Below are positions 9,165-18,904 of a stretch of 64,000 nt of DNA, piece by piece (the stretch's first letter is position 1; each line of letters opens with the position of its first letter). The stretch spans positions 1-64,000 of the forward strand of contig JAXMDB010000003.1 of the NCBI GenBank assembly GCA_046348995.1. Direction: 5' to 3'. Under the pieces are notes generated by a model, which ran no database searches, was not told where the DNA came from, and saw only the letters and a program-made list of their open reading frames with translations. The position numbers and the translations under genes are program-made. The stretch comes from JANNSX01 sp046348995. Its GTDB lineage: Bacteria; Pseudomonadota; Alphaproteobacteria; Rhizobiales; Hyphomicrobiaceae.

Positions 9165-9562
9165 GCAACGATATCCCTTGTGGCTGCCCCTCACCCTGCC
9201 CTCTCCCCGCAAGCGGGGAGAGGTGGCGAGAGCGTGCCCTCCCAACGCGTGAGGGACGCACCGCCTATCCTCCTCTCCCCGTAGCGAAGCGTACGGGGAG
9301 AGGGCACGGTGAGGGGCAGCGGAACCCACAAGCGCTTCTTTCCCGTTCACCATATCCGAAACAATCGTCTGCAAAGTTATCCCCGCTCGCAAATCCTCGC
9401 GGATACTCCACGCAGCCCTGCCGCCAAGGGACCGGAACGCGCGCTGGTGGATCGGTAGCAGGGAGCGTCGTGGGTGCCGGACATAAGCTATCCGGCGCTG
9501 ACCTGCCGCTTGCGATGGGGAGAACCTGACGCAAGCTACTCTCGCGGCGGATGTCCGCGAGC
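9165..9562 (+). repeat. Long structured intergenic element, copy A (three hairpins)
   Basis: About 400 bp between trpB and trpA, matching 63563-63984 in segments with the same order and orientation: GGCAACGATATC, CTCTCCCCGC palindromes, GGTGAGGGGCA, TTCACCATATCCGA, AAAGTTATCCCC, GCGCGCTGGT and GGGAGCGTCG. Its 3' third folds as three hairpins: stem 9474-9481/9491-9498 with loop CATAAGCTA; stem 9508-9514/9530-9536 with loop ATGGGGAGAACCTGA; stem 9541-9547/9555-9561 with loop CGGATGT. The loops match copy B while stem bases change in pairs. Overlapping reading frames here show no protein family. Possible non-coding RNA or mobile structured repeat. Confidence 0.75.
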
Positions 9563-9975
9563 GGCACTTGGAAACAAGCGCCACGGCGGCAAGCGAAGCC
9601 CACGATGACGGCGGAGTGGTTTCGGCCACATCCGAACGAATCTTCCACGGGCCGGCCACTCCGTCTCCTTGGATTTTATCTCATGCTCTCGGGTCCGGCG
9701 CGGACCGCGGAGAGGGCGGAGCATTGCCTGCCTTATGCCGACCTACCGGCGAACGCCGGAACGAACGGGAGCCCGCATTAAAATGGAGAACGTGCCGTGC
9801 GGCGAAACCTCGGCCTTCACAACCTCCCGTGGATGAGCGCCACCATCACGGTCGGCGAGACAGCGCGGACGATAGCCTCGCCGATCATGCATCCAGGGAA
9901 AGCCCGCCCGCTTGACCCCCCAGCCCCCACGCCCTACGACCTTGAGGAAACCTCAGCCATAAAGCGCTCAAGCCC
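9563..9975. other. Gene-free stretch before trpA
   Basis: No gene is recognised. The sequence is less repetitive than the element before it and may hold the promoter and leader of trpA, since trpA is far from trpB. No terminator, attenuator or clear -35/-10 pair could be identified by eye. Confidence 0.4.
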
Positions 9976-10797
9976 ATGCCCACCCGTATCGACACCCGCT
10001 TCGCCGAGCTCAAAGCCAAGAAGCGCCCGGCCTTCGTGACCTTCATCACGGCGGGCGACCCGGATTACGAGACCTCCAAAGCGATCCTCGCCGCGTTGCC
10101 TGGCGCCGGTGCCGATGTGGTCGAGCTCGGCATGCCGTTTTCCGACCCCATGGCCGACGGTCCGGCGATCCAGATGTCGTCGGAGCGCGCGCTCAAGGGC
10201 GGCCAGACGATGCACAAAACGCTCGATCTGGTGCGCGACTTCCGCAAGACGGACAAGACCACGCCGATCGTGCTGATGGGCTACTATAACCCGATTTATC
10301 AGTACCCTGTCGCCCGCTTCCTCGACGACGCCGTCGCGGCAGGCGTCGATGGCCTCATCGTCGTCGACGTCCCGCCCGAGGCCGACGACGAGCTGTGCCT
10401 GCCGGCCGTCGCCAAGGGTCTGAACTTCATCCGCCTGGCGACCCCAACGACCGACGACAAGCGCTTGCCCACCGTGCTCAGGAACACCTCGGGCTTCGTC
10501 TACTACGTCTCGGTAGCCGGCATTACCGGCACCAAGGCGCCCGATGTCGCGTCCGTCGCCGCTCAGGTGGCGCGGATCAAGAAATCGACGGCCCTTCCGG
10601 TCGCCGTCGGCTTCGGCGTCAAGTCGCCCGAGCAGGCCAAGGCTTTGGGCAAGCACGCGGACGGTGTCGTCGTCGGTTCAGCGTTGGTTCAGGCGATCAA
10701 GGACAGTCTAGATGCATCGGGAAAGGCTAGCCCAAAGACCAAGGAAGCTGTGGTCTCGCTGGTACAAAGTCTTTCCGGAGCATTAAGAGACTGTTAA
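9976..10797 (+). CDS. trpA: Tryptophan synthase alpha chain
   Basis: Cleaves indole-3-glycerol phosphate to indole, which passes to TrpB. The 273-residue (beta/alpha)8 protein has the catalytic Glu in VVELGMPFSDP, the catalytic Asp in the following DPMADGP, the MGYYNPI segment and the phosphate-binding GFGVKSPEQA. The start at 9976 gives the usual short N-terminus (MPTRIDTRFAELKAKKRPAFVTF). accD follows in the same orientation. Confidence 0.97.
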   Translation: MPTRIDTRFAELKAKKRPAFVTFITAGDPDYETSKAILAALPGAGADVVELGMPFSDPMADGPAIQMSSERALKGGQTMHKTLDLVRDFRKTDKTTPIVLMGYYNPIYQYPVARFLDDAVAAGVDGLIVVDVPPEADDELCLPAVAKGLNFIRLATPTTDDKRLPTVLRNTSGFVYYVSVAGITGTKAPDVASVAAQVARIKKSTALPVAVGFGVKSPEQAKALGKHADGVVVGSALVQAIKDSLDASGKASPKTKEAVVSLVQSLSGALRDC

Positions 10798-10926
10798 CCT
10801 TTAACGACAGGGCCTGTTGAGTCGCAGCCTCCGGCCCCGAATGTGGTCGCGAAGACCACCTATATGACGGTATGGTGCCCGGCCGCTCGAATGTGGCGGC
10901 CCCCGATAAGCGAAGCGAGACCCCCC

Positions 10927-11934
<1,008 letters not shown>

Positions 11935-12098
11935 GCAGCTAGGCGATCGTGCTTCGTAGGTTGGGTTAGCGCGGGCAATGACGTGCCAATTGGGCTCAAG
12001 TATCGGCCCCGCGCGTAACCCAACAGCCACGGAGACCGTCGCGACGTTGGGTTACGCGCGGATCGACGGTTTCGGCAGCTCCACGATCTCGGGCCGCG

Positions 12099-13055
12099 CT
12101 AACTGTGGAGTTGCAAGAGGTTGTCCTGGGTCAGTCGGATTCGGCTGATGGGTGGTTTTTTGTCGAGGCTGGCATGTGGTCTGTGCCAGTTGTAGCGATG
12201 CAGCCATTCCGGCAGTGCGGCCTTGCGCTCGTCTGAGGTTTCGAAAGCGGTAGCGTAGGCCCATTCGCGCAGCGCGGTTTGGATGAAGCGCTCGGCTTTG
12301 CCGTTGGTTTGCGGCGTATAGGGCTTTGTCATGATGTGCCGGATGCCGAGTGCGCGGCAGGCATTGGCGAAGGCTCTCGACCGGTAGCACGAGCCGTTGT
12401 CGGTCATGACACGTTCGACGCGGATGCCGAGGCGCTCGAAATAGGCGACGGTTCTTTCGAGGCAGAGGACGGCGCTTTCCTTTCGCTCGTCGGGTAGCAG
12501 ATCGATGCGTGCGATGCGCGAGTGATCGTCGATGGCGACGTGAGCGAACTCGTAGCCGGCGCCGTCGCTGCGCTTGTGACCGGTCTTGCGGCCGGTGATA
12601 CGGAAGCCGGTTTTCCAGAATTTACCGAGCTTTTTGATATCGATGTGAATGAGCTCGCCGGGCGTTTCGCGCTCGTAGCGAGGTCGGGGTTCAGTCGGCT
12701 CGATCGCGGCGAGCCGGCCGAGGCCGCGTGCTGCCATGAGACGAGAGACGGTCGCCAGCGACAGACCGAGCGCGGAGGCGATATGGCATTGCGTGTGGCG
12801 CTGCCGACGTAGGGTTTCGGCGGCCTGGCATATGGCGGCCGGGGTCCGGCGCGGCGACGAGTGGGGTCTGCTGGATCGGTCGCGGAGGCCGGTGACGCCC
12901 TGCTTGCGATAGCGATCCACCCACGTCCTGACGGTCTTGGCGGTGGTCATGAAGCGGCGCGCGGCCTGGGCTGGGGTCAATCCCTGCTCCACGACGGCGC
13001 GCACCATCTCCTCTCGACCTCGCGGCGTCAGGCGGGCATTCTTGTGGACGTCCAT
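12099..13055 (-). CDS. IS481-family transposase
   Basis: 318 residues. The N-terminus carries two helix-turn-helix regions (TPAQAARRF ... VRTWVDRYRKQG, about 26-56, and CHIASALGLSLATVSRLM, about 94-112). The DDE integrase core follows: first Asp in the GELIHIDIKKLG segment, second in MTDNGSCY, and Glu in TNGKAERFIQT. No frameshift or stop is seen. The reading frame runs through the left terminal repeat, and its TAG stop (12099-12101) is supplied by the duplicated target GCTAAC, outside the element. GGGGAGAG precedes the start. Confidence 0.95.
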   Translation of the reverse strand: MDVHKNARLTPRGREEMVRAVVEQGLTPAQAARRFMTTAKTVRTWVDRYRKQGVTGLRDRSSRPHSSPRRTPAAICQAAETLRRQRHTQCHIASALGLSLATVSRLMAARGLGRLAAIEPTEPRPRYERETPGELIHIDIKKLGKFWKTGFRITGRKTGHKRSDGAGYEFAHVAIDDHSRIARIDLLPDERKESAVLCLERTVAYFERLGIRVERVMTDNGSCYRSRAFANACRALGIRHIMTKPYTPQTNGKAERFIQTALREWAYATAFETSDERKAALPEWLHRYNWHRPHASLDKKPPISRIRLTQDNLLQLHS

Positions 13056-13139
13056 TCGGCTCTCCCCGGTGATCGCTGAAGTCTCGCAACCTCAGTCTCT
13101 CCGGACCGAACCGAATGGACAACCTCCTGTAACATCACA
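12104..13139 (-). mobile_element. IS481-family insertion sequence, complete
   Basis: 1036-bp element bounded by imperfect inverted repeats: the left end from 12103 and the right end read inward match at 20 of 24 positions, sharing CTGTG and GAGGTTGTCC. A 6-bp direct duplication GCTAAC flanks it (12098-12103 and 13140-13145), showing transposition into the older repeat. The duplicated hexamer resembles the NCTAGN target reported for IS481 itself. One intact transposase gene on the minus strand fills the element, so it may still be active. Confidence 0.9.
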
Positions 13140-13165
13140 GCTAACCCAACCTACGAGCGACCGCC

Positions 13166-14512
13166 GTGCCCGTCTCACTTCGTACCCCCCCTCTCCTCGC
13201 CGAACTGCGCCGACGCGCACCCGCGACGATCGATCTGACGCTCGATCGGATGCGGGGACTGCTCGCGTCCCTGGGCTCGCCTGAACAACGCCTGCCGCCC
13301 GTCGTCCACATCGCCGGCACGAACGGCAAGGGCTCGGTGCTGACGCTGCTCCGCGCGATGCTCGAAGCCGATGGACGGCGCGTGCACGCCTATGTGTCGC
13401 CGCCATTGCGGGCGGTGACGGAGGCGGTACGGCTCGCCGTGTTGCCGGGTGTCAGTCGCGATATCGCTGATGACGCGTTCGCTGGATATCTGGACCGCGT
13501 GCTCGCGGCGTCGAATACGCACCCGGTGACCTCGTTCGAAGCTGAGACGACCGCTGCTTTCCTCGCCTTCGCGGAGACACCCGCCGATGTGCTGCTGCTC
13601 GAGGTCGGCATGGGTGGGCGGCTCGACGCGACGAACGTCGTAGCGACACCCGCGCTCACGATCCTGACGCCGGTCGGGCTCGATCATCAGGCGTTCCTCG
13701 GCGACACGCTGGCGAAGATCGCGTCCGCCAAGGCCGGCATCATCAAGCGCGGCGTTCCGTGTGTCGTGGCGCGGCAGGAGGAAGAGGCGCTCGACGTCAT
13801 CGAGGCCGAGGCGTCGACGCTGCGTGCGCCGCTGACGATCTTCGGCCGTGATTTCGATGCCTACGCGCAGAACGGCCGGCTCGTCTATCAGGACGAGGAC
13901 GGGCTGCTCGACCTGCCGCTGCCGGCGCTCGCCGGACCGCATCAGGTGGAGAACGCGGGGACGGCGATCGCGGCGGCGCTCAGGCTCGGCGATTTGCGAC
14001 CATCGTCAGAAGCAATCGCGCGCGGCTTGCGGGATGTCGTCTGGCCGGGGCGTTTTCAGCCGCTGCCCGCACTACTGGTGCGCAGCGGCCTCGCGCCGGG
14101 CAGCGAGCTGTGGGTCGACGGCGGGCACAACCGCGCCGCAGCCCTCGCCATCGCCGAAGCGCTTCGCCGCCGCAACGCCGCGCGGCCACTGCCGCTTCAT
14201 CTCATCGTCGGCATGCTCGCCTCGCGCGATCCGAGGCCGTATCTGGAGCCACTCGCACCGCTCGCCGAGACGATCATCGCCGTGCCGATCCCGGATACCT
14301 CGCGCGCCTACGCGGCGTCACACACGGCTGCGGTGATTGCGGAGGCGGCACGGTCGCTCGGTGCGAGAGCGAGCGAGGCCGACGGATTCGAGGCTGCGCT
14401 GGCGACGCTCGCATTGGCTCCCACGCCGATCCGCGTGCTCATCGGAGGCTCTTTGCATTTGGTGGGCGCGGTGTTGGAGGCGGAGAGTTCGGGTCCAAAC
14501 AATGGCGACTAG
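13166..14512 (+). CDS. folC: Folylpolyglutamate synthase / dihydrofolate synthase
   Basis: Adds glutamate to dihydropteroate and folates. The 448-residue Mur-ligase-fold enzyme has the P-loop GTNGKGS (about residues 52-58), the folate loop region HAYVSPPL, LLEVGMGGRLDATN and the LDHQAFLG segment. The GTG at 13166 gives a normal N-terminus. It normally follows accD directly; here an inverted repeat and IS481 separate them, so it may now depend on another promoter, possibly reading from the element. Confidence 0.94.
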   Translation: MPVSLRTPPLLAELRRRAPATIDLTLDRMRGLLASLGSPEQRLPPVVHIAGTNGKGSVLTLLRAMLEADGRRVHAYVSPPLRAVTEAVRLAVLPGVSRDIADDAFAGYLDRVLAASNTHPVTSFEAETTAAFLAFAETPADVLLLEVGMGGRLDATNVVATPALTILTPVGLDHQAFLGDTLAKIASAKAGIIKRGVPCVVARQEEEALDVIEAEASTLRAPLTIFGRDFDAYAQNGRLVYQDEDGLLDLPLPALAGPHQVENAGTAIAAALRLGDLRPSSEAIARGLRDVVWPGRFQPLPALLVRSGLAPGSELWVDGGHNRAAALAIAEALRRRNAARPLPLHLIVGMLASRDPRPYLEPLAPLAETIIAVPIPDTSRAYAASHTAAVIAEAARSLGARASEADGFEAALATLALAPTPIRVLIGGSLHLVGAVLEAESSGPNNGD

Positions 14513-14513
14513 C

Positions 14514-14876
14514 TCAACGGACCAACTCGCCGATGTCGAGCGACCGCCCCTCTACGAGGGCCTGGGCGTTTCTCTGAACGAACCGCGCGATATCAAGGCG
14601 GTCTCCAGCTCCGAAGCTCCTGTTGAACCGGCTCTCAAAGATCCGATCGCGAACAGCATTAAACACGAATAGATCTCCGGTAGAGTGCAGGAACCGCAGC
14701 TCTGAGAAGTCAGAATTCGGTAACGGCCTCAAATGACCAACATAGCTCGATCCAGCGAAATCGCTCACCAGCCAACGTAGAGTGTCCTTGCCGGCAATCT
14801 CTGTCTGAGCATCTGCTTCATTTGCCCGGGCGGTGCGTTCCTTGGATTCTTTCTCTATCTTGGCGATGAGGCTCAT
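14514..14876 (-). CDS. Hypothetical protein, 120 residues
   Basis: No family recognised. The protein is soluble, with a charged N-terminal helix (IEKESKERTARANEADAQTEIAG) and a mixed remainder (FAGSSYVGHLRPLP, FNAVRDRIFESRFNRSFGAGDRLDIARFVQ) that could be a small alpha/beta domain. The gene is supported by AGGAG seven bases before its ATG and by lower GC than its neighbours, which may mean recent acquisition. It converges on folC, with stop codons adjacent. Function unknown. Confidence 0.55.
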   Translation of the reverse strand: MSLIAKIEKESKERTARANEADAQTEIAGKDTLRWLVSDFAGSSYVGHLRPLPNSDFSELRFLHSTGDLFVFNAVRDRIFESRFNRSFGAGDRLDIARFVQRNAQALVEGRSLDIGELVR

Positions 14877-15017
14877 GGTTGGCTCCTGGGTTGCTCGATG
14901 TCCAAAGATGAACTGAGTCTTTGGATGGCCTCACGCCTGCTTATCGGGTCTCCACAGCTCGTGTGGAAAACCTGTTTACAAACTTGAATTTTTGAGCACC
15001 AACGACTGTTCCAGTAT

Positions 15018-16667
15018 TCAATTCCCCCCCTCCAACAGCCTCCGCGCGATCACCTGCGCTTGAATCTCCGCAGCGCCTTCGAAGATGTTGAGAATCCGCG
15101 CATCGCAGAGCACACGCGAGATCGGGAACTCAAGGGCGAAGCCGTTGCCGCCGTGGATCTGCAGCGCGTTGTCGGCAGCGGCCCAGGCGACGCGGGCGGC
15201 GAGCAGCTTCGCCATGCCGGCTTCCAGATCGCAGCGGCGGCCGAGATCCTTCTGGCGCGCGGCGAAATAGGTGAGCTGGCGCGCCACCGCCACCTCGATC
15301 GCCATCGCCGATATCTTGTTGGCGACGCGCGGAAAGTTGTAGATCGCCTTACCGAACTGCTGCCGCTCACGGGCGTATTTGAGCGCCAGATCGAGCGCGG
15401 ATTGCGCGACACCGACGGCGCGCGCCGCGGTCTGGATGCGCGCCGCCTCGAAGGTCTGCATGAGTTGCTTGAAGCCCTGGCCCTCGACGCCGCCGAGCAG
15501 GTTTTCGGCCGGCACCTCGAAACCGTCGAAGGAGATGTCGAACTCCTTCATGCCGCGATAGCCGAGCACGCCGATCTCGGAGCCCGTCATGCCTTTCGCC
15601 GGAAACGGATCGGCATCGCTACCGCGGGGCTTCGGCGCGAGCAGCATCGACAGGCCCTTATAACCCGTCTCGTCGGGGTTGGTACGCACCAGCAGCGTCA
15701 TCAGATCAGCCCGCACCGGATGCGTGATCCAGGTCTTCTGGCCCGTCACGCGATAGACGTTGCCGTCGCGGACGGCGCGCGTCTTCAGCGAAGCGAGATC
15801 GGACCCCGTATTGGGCTCGGTGAAGACCGCCGTCGGTAGAATTTCGCCGGATGCGATCTTCGGCAGCCAGTGCGCCTTCTGCGCGTTCGTACCGCCGGCC
15901 AGGATCAGCTCGGCTGCGATCTCGCTGCGCGTGCCGAGCGAGCCGACGCCGATATAGGCGCGGGAGAGCTCCTCGGAGACGACGCACATGCTTTCCTTGC
16001 CGAGCGCAAGACCACCGTAGCTTTCCGGGATCGTCAGGCCGAAGACGCCGAGTGAGCTCATCGTCTCGATGACCGAGAGCGGAATGTAGGCGTTGTCCAA
16101 ATGCCAGCGATGGGCGTGCGGCGCGACCTCGGTCTGCGCGAAGCGGCGCATCTCGACGCGGAAGGTCTCGAAGGTCTGATCGAGCGCCGGGTCACCTGCG
16201 AGATCGCTCGGGCCCAGCGCGCCGATGAGCTCGGCGAGCCGGCCCCGCTCGGTTTCGCCGAAGCGCTCGTCGACAAAGCGCGCGACCGCACCGGAGGCGA
16301 ACCGCGCCAGGCTCTCGCGGCCGACGCCGAGCTGGGTGAGCCGCACCGTCTCGCCCTGGCTCATCGGAATGCCGCCGGCGATCTGCGCGAGATACTCCGA
16401 GAAGGCACCCGCGATCAGCAGCTGCTCGATCTCGCCGAGCGTGCCCGCCCCATCAAGCCGCTCGCCCCAGGCGTGCATCTGCCGCAGCGCCTCGACGGTC
16501 GTTGCCAGCCACGACAGACCGTGCGCCGCGTGCTGAACCGGATCGATGCCACCAGCGGCTTCCACCTTATTAGCAACGGCCCGGCGCGCCTCGAGCACAA
16601 GCTGCTCGGCCGCTCCGATCGCCTCCCGCGCTTCGGCGAGCAGGGTGTTGGCAGCAGTTTTCGCCAT
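15018..16667 (-). CDS. mcd: (2S)-methylsuccinyl-CoA dehydrogenase
   Basis: FAD flavoprotein of the ethylmalonyl-CoA pathway, oxidising methylsuccinyl-CoA to mesaconyl-CoA. The 549-residue length, with a helical extension of about 150 residues before the acyl-CoA dehydrogenase fold, is characteristic of Mcd and unlike ordinary 380-residue dehydrogenases. FAD and substrate segments include TEPNTGSDLASL, WITHPVRADLMTLLVRT, ERQQFGKAIYNFPRV and QIHGGNGFALEFPISRV. The start at 16667 (MAKTAANT) is preferred to 16715. The presence of ccrA and ecm nearby supports Mcd over a general acyl-CoA dehydrogenase. Confidence 0.82.
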   Translation of the reverse strand: MAKTAANTLLAEAREAIGAAEQLVLEARRAVANKVEAAGGIDPVQHAAHGLSWLATTVEALRQMHAWGERLDGAGTLGEIEQLLIAGAFSEYLAQIAGGIPMSQGETVRLTQLGVGRESLARFASGAVARFVDERFGETERGRLAELIGALGPSDLAGDPALDQTFETFRVEMRRFAQTEVAPHAHRWHLDNAYIPLSVIETMSSLGVFGLTIPESYGGLALGKESMCVVSEELSRAYIGVGSLGTRSEIAAELILAGGTNAQKAHWLPKIASGEILPTAVFTEPNTGSDLASLKTRAVRDGNVYRVTGQKTWITHPVRADLMTLLVRTNPDETGYKGLSMLLAPKPRGSDADPFPAKGMTGSEIGVLGYRGMKEFDISFDGFEVPAENLLGGVEGQGFKQLMQTFEAARIQTAARAVGVAQSALDLALKYARERQQFGKAIYNFPRVANKISAMAIEVAVARQLTYFAARQKDLGRRCDLEAGMAKLLAARVAWAAADNALQIHGGNGFALEFPISRVLCDARILNIFEGAAEIQAQVIARRLLEGGN

Positions 16668-16730
16668 GGGATCTCGTGTCCTCGATGGAGGGGTTTCAGG
16701 CCGAGGACTTGTCACAGGCGGCGGCCGAGA

Positions 16731-18839
16731 TCAATCGGGCGTATCGCCCTTGAGCGCCTTGACGAGGCGTTGAAACAGCCCCCCAGCGCGGGCCGCCATC
16801 GGCAGCCCCGCGGACGTCGGCAGATCGCCCGACGGGGGGAGCGGCGCAGGGCGCGCGATTTCGTCGATGACGACGACGCGTCGTGGTGGCGAGCCACTCT
16901 CCGCCGGCACGGCAGCGCGCGCTGTTGCGACGAGCGTCTTGGCTGGACCTTCGGGCCGGGACGCTCGAGCGGGAGAGGCGGCGAGGCTCGAGGCTGGTGC
17001 ACGCACCGTGCTGTCGGGGCGGGCTTGTGCAGGCGCTGGCGAGGCCGGAGCCGCCGCCGCGCGCGGCCGGATCTCGATGCTCGCTTCGGGGTCGGCGCTA
17101 GCGCCCCGCATGCGCGGCGGCGGACGATCGGGCTCCGGAGCCACAGCGGGTGGCGCGACCCGCACCGGTTGCACCGGTGCAGCCGCCGCGGCCAGGGGTG
17201 CGGGAGCCCGAGTGGGCACGCGGATGACGGGACTCTCGGCCGAGGAAGCGGCCACCACCGGCGAGGGCTTGGCAGGTGCAGGCGGCCGCGGAGTCTCGAC
17301 CTGGGCCACCTGTGCGGTCGCGGCCGGGGAGATCGCCGGCTTGGCGACGGCAGCTGGCCGCGCGGGCTCGGCTTGCGCTGGCGTGGCAGGTGCACTCGGC
17401 GGGGGCGACGCGGGGCGATCGGCCCGATCGCTCCGGCCGCCGACGTTGCGCGCCGTGGCGACCGTTTGCGCGACAAGCGCGGCCACGTCGTCGAACGCCT
17501 TGTCGCCGCGATCGCTCGGCTTTCGCAACGGGCGCAGGATGGCAGCCTTCGCCGCGGCGGCGGGCCAGATCGCAGGCGGCACTGGCGGCGCGGGCTCGGC
17601 TTCGTCCGGCGACGGTGGCGGCGGATCGTCGTTGGCGGCGACTGGAACGGCGATCGGCTCGGCCGTGACCTTAGGCTCGGGTGTGGCTTCAGCGACGGTC
17701 TCCGGCACCGCGACGGCCTCCGGCTCCTCGTCGAGCGGGATATCAACGGGCGGCGGTAGGGCCGCGAGCGGCACGGCCACGGGCTTTGCCGCGAGGTATC
17801 GTGTCATCCGCCCGGCAGCCAGCAGCGCCGCCTGCTCGATCCACCCCTGCTGCGCGATGCGCGCGGCCGGGATGCCCAGCGCTGCCGCGACGCTGGCAAG
17901 GTCTTTCGAGGTCCAGGCCGCCATTTGCGCGAACGTCGTGCCATCCGCAGCGAGGCCGTCGGCGAGCTTGCGATCGATCCCGGCGATGTGCGTGAGATCG
18001 GGCGGCCCGGCGAGACGCGGGTCGGCCGGCGCCGCCTCAGGCGGTTCCGGCGCTGTGACCGGGGCGGGCTTGGCCGGCGCGATGGCGATCGGAACCGACG
18101 TAGGCTCCGGCACGGGCGGCGGCAAGATGATCTCGGGCGGAAGCGGTTGCGGCGGCCATTCCGTGCCGGTGCGCAGCGCAATCAGACGCGCGGCGTACCG
18201 GGTCTCGCGGCCTTGCGCGAGAAGGGCGGCCTGCTCGATCCAGTTGCCGCGCGAGACGATGCCACGCTGTCCGAGCAACCGCTCGAGCAACGCAACGCCG
18301 GCGCTGTCGATCGTGGCAAGCGCCTCGTAGCGGCCAAATCCCGCCGCAGTGACCACGCTGATGCAGGCGACGGGGAGATCGCGGACGAGGCTCAGATCGT
18401 CGGACGGCAGCGCCGTACCTTCCGGCACCGCCTCGGGAACAGACGCGATCGTCGGCTGCGGTTGAGCAGGCTCGGGCGCTTCGGCGACGACCGGCGCAGG
18501 CTCCTCGCGTTGATGCGGCTGCGCCTCGACCTCGGGCTCGGGGGCCGCCGCTTCCGCCTCGGCCGGCGGCAGCACGACGCCCGCCTTCGCCCAGGCGCCG
18601 AGCATGGCGAGCGACTCGTCGATCTTGCGACGCGTCGTAAACGTGCTGTCGCTACCGAGCTCGTCCTCGAGTGCTTTCCGCAACTGATCGGCGGAGACGA
18701 TGCTCAGCCGCTCGCCCGAGGTTTCGCGCTGCTCGAGCTGCCGCAACGCCCGATAGGCCTCGTTGCGGCCGAGCTGCTCGTCGAGCTTGGCACGCGTCTC
18801 CGTCAAGGTCTCGATCAGGATGTCGATCGGGCTCGCCAA
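16731..18839 (-). CDS. Large Ala/Pro-rich protein with two helix-hairpin-helix-like repeats
   Basis: 702 residues. The N-terminal 90 residues look helical (MASPIDILIETLTETRAKLDEQL). Two related modules follow, about residues 140-215 and 275-345; both end in GWIEQAALLA-G/Q-GRxTRYxA or close variants (NWIEQAALLAQGRETRY, GWIEQAALLAAGRMTRY), and the second starts LTHIAGIDRKLADGLAADG. This resembles the helix-hairpin-helix module called a 5' DNA nuclease-like domain (COG3743). The second half is low-complexity Pro/Ala/Glu, probably disordered. No catalytic motif is seen. It follows mcd divergently from nothing obvious; function unknown. Confidence 0.7.
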   Translation of the reverse strand: MASPIDILIETLTETRAKLDEQLGRNEAYRALRQLEQRETSGERLSIVSADQLRKALEDELGSDSTFTTRRKIDESLAMLGAWAKAGVVLPPAEAEAAAPEPEVEAQPHQREEPAPVVAEAPEPAQPQPTIASVPEAVPEGTALPSDDLSLVRDLPVACISVVTAAGFGRYEALATIDSAGVALLERLLGQRGIVSRGNWIEQAALLAQGRETRYAARLIALRTGTEWPPQPLPPEIILPPPVPEPTSVPIAIAPAKPAPVTAPEPPEAAPADPRLAGPPDLTHIAGIDRKLADGLAADGTTFAQMAAWTSKDLASVAAALGIPAARIAQQGWIEQAALLAAGRMTRYLAAKPVAVPLAALPPPVDIPLDEEPEAVAVPETVAEATPEPKVTAEPIAVPVAANDDPPPPSPDEAEPAPPVPPAIWPAAAAKAAILRPLRKPSDRGDKAFDDVAALVAQTVATARNVGGRSDRADRPASPPPSAPATPAQAEPARPAAVAKPAISPAATAQVAQVETPRPPAPAKPSPVVAASSAESPVIRVPTRAPAPLAAAAAPVQPVRVAPPAVAPEPDRPPPRMRGASADPEASIEIRPRAAAAPASPAPAQARPDSTVRAPASSLAASPARASRPEGPAKTLVATARAAVPAESGSPPRRVVVIDEIARPAPLPPSGDLPTSAGLPMAARAGGLFQRLVKALKGDTPD

Positions 18840-18904
18840 GTCAGGTCCACTCCCCGCCGTCGCCTTATCCTAAGGACACGGCGCGTTACCGTCCACGCTC
18901 CCCG

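Larger units (their letters stand above)
11955..13155. repeat. Inverted-repeat element split by the IS481 insertion
   Basis: CGTAGGTTGGGTTAGCGCGG (11955-11974) reappears as its exact reverse complement when the IS and one target duplicate are removed (12094-12103 joined to 13146-13155). The restored host element is about 160 bp with 20-bp perfect terminal repeats and two inner half-copies (near 12010 and 12045, CGCGCGTAACCCAAC and its complement). It is non-coding. It sits between accD and folC. Confidence 0.75.

Noticed and set aside
9017..9659. Several 80-180-codon frames between trpB and trpA
   Set aside because: They run through palindromes and the structured element; translations are Pro/Arg-rich and unlike proteins.
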